DNA of 64,000 bases. It comes from Clostridium sp. KNHs205. Lineage in GTDB: Bacteria > Bacillota > Clostridia > Lachnospirales > Lachnospiraceae. Of this stretch, positions 26,249 to 34,130 are shown piece by piece; within the stretch, counting starts at the first letter, position 1; each line of letters opens with the position of its first letter. A program made the translations under genes and the position numbers. The notes beneath the pieces are model-generated. The model was not told where the DNA came from, did no database searches, and worked only from the letters and a program-made list of their open reading frames with translations. The DNA is taken from NCBI RefSeq assembly GCF_000702945.1, contig NZ_JNLE01000003.1, forward strand, positions 1,659,501 through 1,723,500, in the 5' to 3' direction.

Positions 26249-28033
26249 ATGAGGAAGAGAAAGCTTGTAAAGGGTTTACTGGCAGTTCTGTGTGTGCTTT
26301 CCTTAGCCGTGACAGGCTGCTCCAAAGGCAACAATGCGGTTAACAATACTCCGGCAGGCACAAACAGCCAGTCAGGAACAGACAGTCCAACAACTCCGGT
26401 ATCGGGAGAGATTGACCACACAAAGACCCTTACCCTTGAGGTCTATGATGTGGCAGCCAATTACCAGGGTATGCAAAGCGGATGGTTTGCAAAAGTCATA
26501 AAAGATAAATTCAATCTGGAACTGAATATCATCGCACCCCAGGCCTCCGGTAACGGAGAGGCTCTGTACCAGACACGGACAGCTGCAGGAAAGCTGGGAG
26601 ACATCATACTGCTTGATAATTCACCCCTTCAGGATTGTATTAAAGCGGGACTGATTGCAGATATCAGCAGTGATGTCCAGAACAGCACCAACTTAAGTCA
26701 GTATTATGACCAGTATAAGACCTACAACGCAGGGCTTGAAGGAAACAGTGAAGGAAAAATCTATGGTATGCCCTGCCAGATAACCAATACCTCACCCACC
26801 ACTTACAGTGATACGGAAGTTTATATCAGTCCAATGCTGCCTTGGGATTATTATACGGAAATCGGTTCTCCCGAAATGAAGAACCTGGAGGATCTGCTGG
26901 ATGTTCTGCAGAAGATACAGACCGCACATCCTGCTAACGATGCAGGCGATCCCAACTATGCTTTTTCTCTTTGGCCTGACTGGGATAAAGGCGGTACACA
27001 GATAACCATGGAAACAGCTACCCAGCTGACCAAGATGTATGGCTATGAGGTCAACGGTTCCATTATGCTTGGTAATAACGGGGACATAAAAGAGGTTACC
27101 GATGATGATGGCGCTTATTACAAGATGCTGAAATTCTTCTTTGATGCAAATCAGAGAGGTCTTGTAGACCCGGATTCCGGTACCCAGAACTGGGACACTG
27201 CCTGCACAAAAATGAAGAATAAACAGGTATTGTTGTTCTGGTATTCCTGGCAGAGAGGTTTCTGGAATACACCGGACCGTGCAAATGAAAGAAATGCTTA
27301 TATCTATACACCCGTTGAAGACATGAATTTCTATCAGCCCTCCGATTCATATTACGGAGACGGCAGAGCATTTGCCCTGGGAGCTCATATGGAAGGTAAT
27401 GACAGAGCAAGAGCGATTGAATTTCTGGATTGGCTGATCAGCCCGGAAGGTCTTCAGTTCATTCATGACGGTATCCCTGACTGGAGCTATACGAAAGGGG
27501 AGGACGGCAAGTATACGCTTACAGAGGACGGTCTCTATGGTCTGATGGAGAATCGTACCGTACCCGATGAATGGGGCGGCGGTGGATTTGATGACGGAAA
27601 CAGTAAGATCAATCAATGGCCTCTGCATTCCGTATCCATCAATCCAAATACAAAAGAACCCTATAACAGCAATTACTGGAGCTCTTATCTGGAGGCTAAT
27701 AAGACCACTATGACCAAGGAATGGAGCGAGAAATACGGTGCAGCCAATCAGGTGGCACTGCTGGAAAGTACCGGGCAGTTAAAACCTGTTCCTAATGTAA
27801 ATATTATCCTTCCCAGTGATACTACCGATGTTGCCCTTATCAGAAGCCAGTGCGCCAGCCTGATCTGCGATACCTCCTGGAGAATGGTCTTTGCAGGCAG
27901 CGAAGACGAGTTTCAATCCATGTGGACGGAAATGAAGACCATGTTAGAGGGTCTTGACTGGAAACAGCTGGTTGAGTTTGATAAAGCAAAATTCCAGAAA
28001 GTAATCGAAGCCAGACAAGCAGCAGTGAAATAA
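26249..28033 (+). CDS. LplA-type oligosaccharide-binding lipoprotein
   Basis: A 594-residue extracellular binding protein. The lipoprotein signal is MRKRKLVKGLLAVLCVLSLA followed by VTGC, with Cys at about residue 24, then a Ser/Thr/Asn-rich linker. The length (about 550-600) fits the large LplA class used for complex oligosaccharides. Binding-protein cues include LGDIILLDNSPLQ, EGKIYGMPCQI, RAFALGAHMEG and FLDWLISPEGLQF. It is followed by a stable intercistronic hairpin. Its neighbours (GH120-like and two GH43) suggest xylo- or arabinoxylo-oligosaccharides. Confidence 0.92.
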   Translation: MRKRKLVKGLLAVLCVLSLAVTGCSKGNNAVNNTPAGTNSQSGTDSPTTPVSGEIDHTKTLTLEVYDVAANYQGMQSGWFAKVIKDKFNLELNIIAPQASGNGEALYQTRTAAGKLGDIILLDNSPLQDCIKAGLIADISSDVQNSTNLSQYYDQYKTYNAGLEGNSEGKIYGMPCQITNTSPTTYSDTEVYISPMLPWDYYTEIGSPEMKNLEDLLDVLQKIQTAHPANDAGDPNYAFSLWPDWDKGGTQITMETATQLTKMYGYEVNGSIMLGNNGDIKEVTDDDGAYYKMLKFFFDANQRGLVDPDSGTQNWDTACTKMKNKQVLLFWYSWQRGFWNTPDRANERNAYIYTPVEDMNFYQPSDSYYGDGRAFALGAHMEGNDRARAIEFLDWLISPEGLQFIHDGIPDWSYTKGEDGKYTLTEDGLYGLMENRTVPDEWGGGGFDDGNSKINQWPLHSVSINPNTKEPYNSNYWSSYLEANKTTMTKEWSEKYGAANQVALLESTGQLKPVPNVNIILPSDTTDVALIRSQCASLICDTSWRMVFAGSEDEFQSMWTEMKTMLEGLDWKQLVEFDKAKFQKVIEARQAAVK

Positions 28034-28061
28034 TAGAAATTTCAAACTGTAAGAATATAAA

Positions 28062-28115
28062 GGGTGCACCTGCCAGGAGAAAAGCCGTAAGGCTTTACCG
28101 ACGGCGGGTGTACCC
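28062..28115 (+). promoter_or_regulatory. Stable intercistronic stem-loop after the binding-protein gene
   Basis: GGGTGCACCTGCC (28062-28074) pairs with GGCGGGTGTACCC (28103-28115), and an inner hairpin AAAGCC GTAA GGCTTT (28081-28096) caps it. There is no T run. Such structures often protect the 3' end of a binding-protein mRNA or attenuate transcription into downstream enzyme genes. Confidence 0.6.
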
Positions 28116-28258
28116 ACATTTTATCCCGGTGTGACAGGATAGCAGCAGTTCTTAGAATAGGTCAATGATTCAAGGTAATGTATCATTGTCTGGTATAGGG
28201 AAGTATTTTATAATTAGTTTTAGTCATCATGCTATTGGGCCTGGTGGTATAGTAAAGT

Positions 28259-28288
28259 CCCGGTAGGAACCCGGGAGGAGAGGGGGAA
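28259..28288 (+). promoter_or_regulatory. Hairpin abutting the ribosome site of the GH43 gene
   Basis: CCCGG (28259-28263) pairs with CCGGG (28271-28275), immediately followed by AGGAG and then AGGGGG before a TTG start. The structure borders the Shine-Dalgarno region and may limit initiation. Nothing else distinct is seen in 28116-28258. Confidence 0.4.
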
Positions 28289-29710
28289 TTGACATTGAAG
28301 AAACAGGCATTTAATCCCTATCTGCCGTCATGGGAATATATACCTGACGGAGAACCTTATGTGTTTGGTGACCGTGTTTATGTATACGGCTCCCATGACC
28401 GTTTTCGTGGAAATGCTTATTGTTTGAATGATTATGTATGCTGGTCCGCAGGGATCGATGATCTGGGTAACTGGCGTTATGAAGGCGTGATATATAGAAA
28501 GGAAGCAGATCCCCTGAACAGGGATGGCAGCATGTGTCTTTATGCACCAGATGTAACGGTAGGTCCGGATGGACGGTTTTATCTGTATTATGTACTTGAT
28601 AAGGTCAGCATAGTTTCCGTTGCCGTCTGCAACGAACCGGCAGGAGAATATGAATTCTATGGTTATGTCCATTACGCTGACGGAACACGCCTGGGTGAAA
28701 GAACAGGGGATGAGCCTCAGTTCGATCCGGGAGTACATACGGAGGGAGACAGGACTTATTTATATACCGGTTTCTGCTTCCGGGGAGACAGAAGCAGAAG
28801 CGGTCCCATGGTTACGGTACTGGGACAGGATATGCTCACCATTGTGGAGGAGACGGTATTTGTTGCTCCCAGCGAACCCTTTAGCAAAGGGAGTTCCTTT
28901 GAAGGGTATGCTTTTTTTGAAGCGCCTTCCATTCGGAAGAGGGGAGATACCTATTATTTCATTTATTCCTCTGTTGCAATGCATGAGTTATGTTATGCCA
29001 CCAGTAAATCGCCTACCAAAGATTTTGTATACCGGGGAGTGGTAAGCAGCAATTGTGATTTGCATATTTCTTCTTATAAACCTGCCGGTAAACCCATGTA
29101 TTACGGTTCCAATAATCACGGTAGTATAATCGATATCAACGGTCAGTGGTATATATTTTATCATCGTCATACCGACGGAACGAACTTCAGCAGACAGGGC
29201 TGTGCAGAACCCATACAATTCAGGGAAGACGGCAGCATTATCCAGCCGGAAATGACTTCCTGCGGCTTAAATGGCGGACCTTTGGAAGGAAAAGGTGAAT
29301 ATCCGGCCTACATAGCCTGCAATTTGTTCTGCAGTGTAGAGGAAATGTATACGGCACCGGGAGGAATGTGGATGGACAGCCGATTCCCGAAAATTACCCA
29401 GGATGGCAGGGATGGTGATGAAGAAGAGGGATATATACAGAATATGAGAGAAGCTGCCACAGCGGGCTTTAAATACTTTAAATGCAGGGATATCAAAAAG
29501 ATTGGAATAAAGGTAAGGGGATACTGCAGGGGTGAATTTCAGGTGAAGATTTCCTGGGATGGAGAAAGCCTTGGAAGTATTCCGGTTGAATACAGCAACA
29601 TCTGGAAAGAATATACCGCTGATATTACAATACCGGAGGGTATACAGGCCATTTATCTTACCTACCGTGGAGAGGGCAGTGCAGCCTTAAAGTCCTTTAC
29701 ACTATTTTAA
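28289..29710 (+). CDS. GH43 family glycoside hydrolase with C-terminal beta-sandwich
   Basis: A 473-residue protein without a signal peptide. It has a five-bladed propeller (about 1-330): NPYLPSWEYIPDGEPYVFGD, CLYAPDVTVGPDGRFYLYY with a catalytic-site Asp, AFFEAPSIRKRGDTYYFIYS with the Glu acid, and SNNHGSIIDINGQWYIFYHRH. Residues about 345-473 form a jelly-roll resembling a CBM6-type module. The start is ambiguous between TTG 28289 and TTG 28295, since purine-rich AGGAG and AGGGGG fit each. The enzyme probably removes arabinose or xylose from the oligosaccharides brought in by the adjacent importer. Confidence 0.85.
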   Translation: MTLKKQAFNPYLPSWEYIPDGEPYVFGDRVYVYGSHDRFRGNAYCLNDYVCWSAGIDDLGNWRYEGVIYRKEADPLNRDGSMCLYAPDVTVGPDGRFYLYYVLDKVSIVSVAVCNEPAGEYEFYGYVHYADGTRLGERTGDEPQFDPGVHTEGDRTYLYTGFCFRGDRSRSGPMVTVLGQDMLTIVEETVFVAPSEPFSKGSSFEGYAFFEAPSIRKRGDTYYFIYSSVAMHELCYATSKSPTKDFVYRGVVSSNCDLHISSYKPAGKPMYYGSNNHGSIIDINGQWYIFYHRHTDGTNFSRQGCAEPIQFREDGSIIQPEMTSCGLNGGPLEGKGEYPAYIACNLFCSVEEMYTAPGGMWMDSRFPKITQDGRDGDEEEGYIQNMREAATAGFKYFKCRDIKKIGIKVRGYCRGEFQVKISWDGESLGSIPVEYSNIWKEYTADITIPEGIQAIYLTYRGEGSAALKSFTLF

Positions 29711-29789
29711 ATAAAAGAAAGGATGCCTATCAGGTTACTTTGCGAGGTTATTAACAAAAGCAGCTGGCAAGCGCCTGATATATATGGCA

Positions 29790-29817
29790 CCGTATTCGCA
29801 GGTTTACCAGAATACGG
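29790..29817 (+). promoter_or_regulatory. Hairpin just upstream of the second GH43 gene
   Basis: CCGTATTC pairs exactly with GAATACGG around a 12-base loop; the 3' arm is contiguous with the purine stretch AAGGG used as ribosome site for ATG 29831. It is a candidate translational control element. Confidence 0.4.
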
Positions 29818-29830
29818 AAGGGTATGGAGA

Positions 29831-31162
29831 ATGAAAAAAGAAACAGTAGTTAAAAGAAATCCGGTGATACAGACGATGTACACATCAGATCCCGCTCCCA
29901 TGGTATCTGGAGATACGATTTATTTATATACCGGACACGATGAGGATGGTTCTACCTGGTTTACCATGAATGACTGGAGATGTTTTTCTTCAAAAGATAT
30001 GGTCAATTGGACGGATCATGGTTCACCGCTGGCTTTTATGGATTTTACCTGGGCCAGAGGAGATGCCTGGGCAGGTCAGTGTATTGAAAGAAACAATAAA
30101 TTCTACTTTTATGTACCAATGAATAAAAAAGGAGGCCAGATGGCTGTAGGAGTAGCTGTCTCTGACAGCCCCACAGGTCCCTTTACAGACCCTCTGGGTC
30201 ATCCGCTGGTGGAGACCGGGACAGGAGACATCGATCCTACGGTCTTTGTAGACGATGACGGTCAGGCCTATCTATACTGGGGCAATCCTCATCTTTGGTA
30301 TGTGAAACTAAAGGACGATATGATATCCTACGACGAGACCACCGGTATTGTTCAGGTACCGTTAACGGAGGAGAGCTTTGGAAAACGGACAGGGAATCCG
30401 GAACGGGCAACACTCTATGAAGAAGGCCCCTGGTTTTATAAGCGAAATGGATTGTACTATATGGTCTACGCTGCCAGCGGAATTCCTGAAAACATTGCAT
30501 ACTCCACCAGTACCAGCCCTACTGGCCCCTGGACCTACAGAGGAGTCATCATGCCCACAGAAGGAGGCAGCTTTACGAATCATCCAGGTATCATAGATTA
30601 TAAGGGAAACTCCTACTTTTTTTACCATAACGGAGCATTGCCGGGAGGCAGCGGTTTTACCCGTTCGGTATGCGTGGAGCAGTTTCAGTATGAAGAGGAT
30701 GGTGCTTTTCCGGTACTCCATATGACAGAAGAAGGTGTGTCACCTGTTGGATGCCTTAATCCTTATATTAGGAATGAGGCAGAGACCATTGCCTGGTCAC
30801 AGGGCATCAAGACGGAAAGCTGCAGCCAGGGCGGCATAAATGTATGCAATATTGATGACGGGGATTATATCCGGGTAAGTAGTGTGGATTTTGGAGAAGC
30901 TGGTCCGGATACCTTTCATGTATGTGCTGCCAGTGCCTCCGGTGGCGGAACAATAGAAATACATGCGGATACTTTGGAAGGGCCGCTGCTTGGAAGTGTT
31001 GAGATACCAGATACCGGTGCCTGGGATAATTGGAGCTTGGTAAGCGAAAGAGTTGAAAAAATCCAGGGAATTCATGAACTTTACTTTACTTTTCATGGTA
31101 ATCCCTCCGGCAATCTGTTTAAATTGGATTATTGGAAATTTGAAGCTAAGATAGAAGAATAA
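29831..31162 (+). CDS. GH43 arabinoxylan arabinofuranohydrolase-like enzyme with CBM6
   Basis: A 443-residue protein. ATG 29831 is chosen; the frame extends to 29723, but that part has no family similarity and contains a hairpin. The catalytic propeller (1-310) starts with TMYTSDPAPMVSGDTIYLYTGHDED (Asp base in SDPAP), then DIDPTVFVDDDGQAYLYWGN and LYEEGPWFYKRNGLYYMVY (Glu acid). This pattern is close to XynD/arabinofuranosidase GH43 enzymes. Residues about 318-440 are a CBM6-like module (RNEAETIAWSQG ... FKLDYWKF). It has no signal peptide. It ends the operon; a hairpin follows at 31170. Confidence 0.88.
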   Translation: MKKETVVKRNPVIQTMYTSDPAPMVSGDTIYLYTGHDEDGSTWFTMNDWRCFSSKDMVNWTDHGSPLAFMDFTWARGDAWAGQCIERNNKFYFYVPMNKKGGQMAVGVAVSDSPTGPFTDPLGHPLVETGTGDIDPTVFVDDDGQAYLYWGNPHLWYVKLKDDMISYDETTGIVQVPLTEESFGKRTGNPERATLYEEGPWFYKRNGLYYMVYAASGIPENIAYSTSTSPTGPWTYRGVIMPTEGGSFTNHPGIIDYKGNSYFFYHNGALPGGSGFTRSVCVEQFQYEEDGAFPVLHMTEEGVSPVGCLNPYIRNEAETIAWSQGIKTESCSQGGINVCNIDDGDYIRVSSVDFGEAGPDTFHVCAASASGGGTIEIHADTLEGPLLGSVEIPDTGAWDNWSLVSERVEKIQGIHELYFTFHGNPSGNLFKLDYWKFEAKIEE

Positions 31163-31169
31163 CAATTAT

Positions 31170-31199
31170 TCATGAGCTGTTTTTAGGAGCAGCTCATGA
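31170..31199 (+). terminator. Hairpin after the GH43 operon
   Basis: TCATGAGCTG (31170-31179) pairs perfectly with CAGCTCATGA (31190-31199); the loop TTTTTAGGAG holds the only T run. It is a likely 3' boundary of the operon, though not a textbook terminator. Confidence 0.5.
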
Positions 31200-31239
31200 G
31201 CCGGTAAGCCCAGGAAGGATAGCTTTGAAAATCTACGGG

Positions 31240-31312
31240 GAGATTGACTTACATTTCTTCATTTAAGTGTTAACATGAAGAAATGTAAGAACTATAAATG
31301 TAAGTTAATCTC
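31240..31312 (+). promoter_or_regulatory. Switch-like element with two mutually exclusive stems
   Basis: CTTACATTTCTTCAT (31248-31262) can pair exactly with ATGAAGAAATGTAAG (31275-31289). Alternatively, GAGATTGACTTACATTT (31240-31256) can pair with AAATGTAAGTTAATCTC (31296-31312) with one mismatch. The two folds exclude each other. The triple occurrence of CTTACATTT or its complement could instead mark binding sites for a regulator. It lies upstream of the dapA promoter. Confidence 0.5.
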
Positions 31313-31367
31313 ATTTATTTATATAAGTAACCCTCCTGTGTCTGCCGTGGTTTCATAAAATATATGG

Positions 31368-31396
31368 TTGACAACCTTCCTGCACAATGATAAGAT
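31368..31396 (+). promoter_or_regulatory. Sigma-A-type promoter of the dapA riboswitch transcript
   Basis: A consensus -35 TTGACA (31368-31373) and -10 TAAGAT (31391-31396) are separated by exactly 17 bases. It is placed just ahead of the lysine riboswitch, as expected. Confidence 0.85.
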
Positions 31397-31437
31397 AGAC
31401 AGGATATTTGATTTCTTAATCAACTAAATAACGTGAT

Positions 31438-31608
31438 TTGGTAGAGGCGCATTTTTTAATAGTACATAGCAGGATATGGCAGAACATAGAAGAACGCTGT
31501 GGAAAGGAAAAGATGCCGAAATGAAGAAGAATTTTGCTTTTTCTTTGTTGGGCATACAGTTAAGAGCTGTGTGACTGTCATCAAGAAATTGATGGAGTGC
31601 TGCCTAAA
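31438..31608 (+). ncRNA. Lysine riboswitch (L box) aptamer
   Basis: Conserved blocks of the lysine aptamer occur in order: GGTAGAGGCGC (31440), ATAGTACATAGC, GGAAAGGAAAAGATGCCGAA (31501), TTGTTGGGCATACAG, GTGTGACTGTCATC (31570), and GATGGAGTGCTGCCTAAA (31591). The last closes the P1 helix with the first block. It lies directly upstream of dapA and is followed by a terminator, so lysine binding should stop transcription of dapA and probably dapB. Confidence 0.92.
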
Positions 31609-31663
31609 GAATAAACATTTGTTTCTCCAGGTATGGGAGGAATTTTTAACGGAATTCTTTGGT

Positions 31664-31688
31664 GTCGGCTCATAGGCCGGCTTTTTTT
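31664..31688 (+). terminator. Riboswitch-controlled terminator
   Basis: GTCGGC pairs with GCCGGC around TCATAG, followed by seven T. It is the expression platform of the lysine riboswitch, 79 bases before the dapA start codon. Confidence 0.88.
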
Positions 31689-31766
31689 ATTTCACTTCTA
31701 TCTTTGCCAAAAGCTGAGAAACGTTAGACCAGAATGGCCGCTTGGCCCAATAACAGGAGGTGCCCT

Positions 31767-32657
31767 ATGGCAATATTTAAAGGAGCTGGGGTTGCAATCG
31801 TAACACCCTTTGATGAAAATCTGAATGTAAACTATGAAAAGCTTGGAGAACTGATTGATTATCAGATTGATAACGGAACTGACAGTATCATAATCTGTGG
31901 AACTACGGGTGAATCCTCCACTCTTGCAGAGAGAGAACATATGGAATGTATCCGTTATACAGCTCAGAAAGTTGCAGGCAGAGTACCGGTAATAGCAGGA
32001 ACCGGCTCTAATTGCACCCAGACAGCCATCGAGCTTTCAGAAGATGCCAAGAGAGCGGGAGCTGACGGTCTTCTTCTTGTGACCCCATATTATAATAAAG
32101 CAACCCAGAAAGGGTTAGTTCAGCACTTTACCCTGATTGCAAAAGCGGTAGATCTGCCTGTCGTATTATACAATGTACCCAGCAGAACAGGCTGTAACCT
32201 GCTGCCTGCTTCCACAGCACAACTCTTTAAAGAAGTGGATAACATTGTAGCAATTAAGGAAGCCAGTGGAAATATTTCTCAGGTAGTTGAGTTAATGCAT
32301 AGAACACAGGGCGATATAGATTTGTATTCCGGAAATGATGACCAGATAGTCCCCTTGCTTTCTCTTGGAGGTATCGGTGTAATATCCGTACTATCAAATA
32401 TACTGCCAAGGGAAACTCATAACATTGTTGCTGATTTCTTAAAGGGAGATATGAAAGCCAGCTTGCAGGAACAGTTACGCCTTATACCCCTGATTGAAGC
32501 TTTATTCTGTGAAGTTAATCCTATCCCTGTTAAGAAGGCATTAAATCTTATGGGCTTTGAAGTAGGCTCCTTAAGAAGCCCTCTGACCGAAATGGAAGAG
32601 GCAAATGCGCAGAAGCTGATCAAAGCAATGAAGGATTGCGGAATGAAACTGGCATAA
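31767..32657 (+). CDS. dapA: 4-hydroxy-tetrahydrodipicolinate synthase
   Basis: A 296-residue enzyme condensing pyruvate with aspartate semialdehyde, the first committed step to lysine and diaminopimelate. The start is ATG 31767, right after AGGAGG (31755-31760); a longer frame from 31734 would include that site. Signatures: GTTGESSTL substrate loop, LYNVPSRTG with the catalytic Tyr, and AIKEASGN with Schiff-base K164. Length and TIM-barrel pattern are normal for the family. It is regulated by the upstream lysine riboswitch and followed by dapB. Confidence 0.97.
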   Translation: MAIFKGAGVAIVTPFDENLNVNYEKLGELIDYQIDNGTDSIIICGTTGESSTLAEREHMECIRYTAQKVAGRVPVIAGTGSNCTQTAIELSEDAKRAGADGLLLVTPYYNKATQKGLVQHFTLIAKAVDLPVVLYNVPSRTGCNLLPASTAQLFKEVDNIVAIKEASGNISQVVELMHRTQGDIDLYSGNDDQIVPLLSLGGIGVISVLSNILPRETHNIVADFLKGDMKASLQEQLRLIPLIEALFCEVNPIPVKKALNLMGFEVGSLRSPLTEMEEANAQKLIKAMKDCGMKLA

Positions 32658-32811
32658 CTTTGAAGATATAATTGGCAAAGCTTCCTGCTTTGTAATATAA
32701 TTAGGAAAGAATGTGGTTCTTAAATATCCGGCAGGTGAAAGAGCCATGAGATTAAAGCACTGAAAGGATATGAATACTGAATTAAAATTGGTATTCAGAA
32801 ATGAGGTTGAA

Positions 32812-33567
32812 ATGATTAATATAATTTTGCGTGGCTGTAACGGTCGAATGGGTCAGGAGATAACAAGAATCTGCAGCGGAGATGACGCAGTAAGGATTGT
32901 TGCAGGAATCGACGTTAATAACCGCTTTGAAAATTCCTACCCTGTATTTGACAGCTTTACAAAATATACGGAAAAAGCAGATGTGATAATTGATTTTTCC
33001 TCTCCCAGGAATATTAAGGAGATGTTTGACTATGGCATCCGCACAAATACTCCAATTATACTGTGTTCCACCGGTCTGTCGGAAGAAGATCTGGAACTGG
33101 TAAAAGAGACATCAACGAAAATTGCTATTCTTCGTTCTGCCAATATGTCCTTAGGAATCAATACGGTAATTAAGCTCCTGAAAGAGGCAACAGGCCTTTT
33201 GAGTGCAGGCGGCTTTGATATAGAAATTGTTGAAAAGCATCACAATCAGAAAGTGGATGCACCTTCGGGAACCGCATTGTTACTGGCAGATTCCATAAAT
33301 GAAGTGCTAAAGGGTGAGTACAACTATGTATATGACCGCTCTACTGTTCGCGAGAAGCGCGGAGAGAAGGAAATCGGTATCTCGGCAGTACGCGGAGGCA
33401 GCATCGTAGGGGATCACGAAGTTATATTTGCGGGACTTGATGAAGTTATTGAGATTAAGCACACTGCCTATTCCAGAGCAATATTTGCAAAAGGTGCCAT
33501 TGCTGGGGCGAAATTTATAGTTGATAAACAACCGGGACTTTATGGTATGCAGGATGTGGTAGCTTAA
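32812..33567 (+). CDS. dapB: 4-hydroxy-tetrahydrodipicolinate reductase
   Basis: A 251-residue NAD(P)H-dependent reductase, the second step of the lysine/DAP branch. The nucleotide-binding start MINIILRGCNGRMG (GxxGxxG at 8-14) follows ATG 32812, with GAGG upstream. An in-frame ATG at 32770 also has AAAGGA nearby and would add 14 residues, so the start is not certain. Catalytic-site motifs EIVEKHHNQKVDAPSGTA and GEKEIGISAVRGGSIVGDHEV are complete. It is separated from dapA by about 150 bases and most likely shares its riboswitch control. Confidence 0.95.
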   Translation: MINIILRGCNGRMGQEITRICSGDDAVRIVAGIDVNNRFENSYPVFDSFTKYTEKADVIIDFSSPRNIKEMFDYGIRTNTPIILCSTGLSEEDLELVKETSTKIAILRSANMSLGINTVIKLLKEATGLLSAGGFDIEIVEKHHNQKVDAPSGTALLLADSINEVLKGEYNYVYDRSTVREKRGEKEIGISAVRGGSIVGDHEVIFAGLDEVIEIKHTAYSRAIFAKGAIAGAKFIVDKQPGLYGMQDVVA

Positions 33568-33634
33568 GGGATACTATTAGATTATCGCATCAGAAGGCAG
33601 GTGCTCTTGATACATGTTCGTGTTGGAGGTAATT

Positions 33635-34012
33635 ATGGAATTTGATATTGTTGAAAATGGAACTTAGTATCATGGCTCTGATAAAATCTTTGACACATTA
33701 GAGATAGGAAGCACCATAACTCAGTGGAAGGAATTAGCAGAAGCATTTTCTCATAAACCACCAAAGCTTTGTTATAGTGACAACGGTGATATACTGCATA
33801 ATGGTCAGGAATTCGGCTATCTGTATATTATTAATGAAGAGATAATAATAAATAAAGACATCTATCAGCATCCAAGAACTACTATGGATAGAAATGTCGA
33901 ATTTCTTACGAATCGTCCTCTTAGTGTTAGATTGGTAAAAAAACTAGGCTCATTGAGTGATAGTGAAATAAGTAGAGCCAATGAAGAGTTTGCAAAGATA
34001 TTATCTCAATAG
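33635..34012 (+). pseudogene. Small unidentified gene interrupted by an amber codon
   Basis: GGAGG (33625-33629) and ATG 33635 begin a frame MEFDIVENGT that hits TAG at 33665-33667. The same frame then runs on for 114 more codons to TAG 34010 (YHGSDKIFDTLEIG ... FAKILSQ). The later part looks like a genuine protein (balanced composition, no repeats): QWKELAEAFSHKPPKLCYSD, FGYLYIINEEIIINKD, then a Lys/Glu-rich end. I do not recognise the family with certainty; the YHGSDK start faintly recalls toxin or ADP-ribosyltransferase-type domains. It is either a recently broken gene, a sequencing error, or a gene restarting downstream. Confidence 0.6.
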
Positions 34013-34066
34013 AAGCATAAGTAACGTTACACAATCTTAATAAAAGCAATTATTTATAGAACAATA

Positions 34067-34092
34067 TGAGCAGAGCGTAACAGCTCTGCTCA
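34067..34092. terminator. Hairpin between convergent transcripts
   Basis: TGAGCAGAGC pairs exactly with GCTCTGCTCA around GTAACA. It lies 39 bases beyond the stop of the minus-strand DUF438 gene and after the broken gene on the plus strand, as a shared terminator would. T tracts are weak on both strands. Confidence 0.6.
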
Positions 34093-34130
34093 AAAATTAA
34101 ACACTTAAGTTGGGGCGAATCCTATGGGTT

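Noticed and set aside
33665..33667. Amber codon read as pyrrolysine or otherwise recoded
   Set aside because: No pyl genes, recoding structure or recognised Pyl-containing family are visible; a nonsense mutation or sequencing error is simpler.
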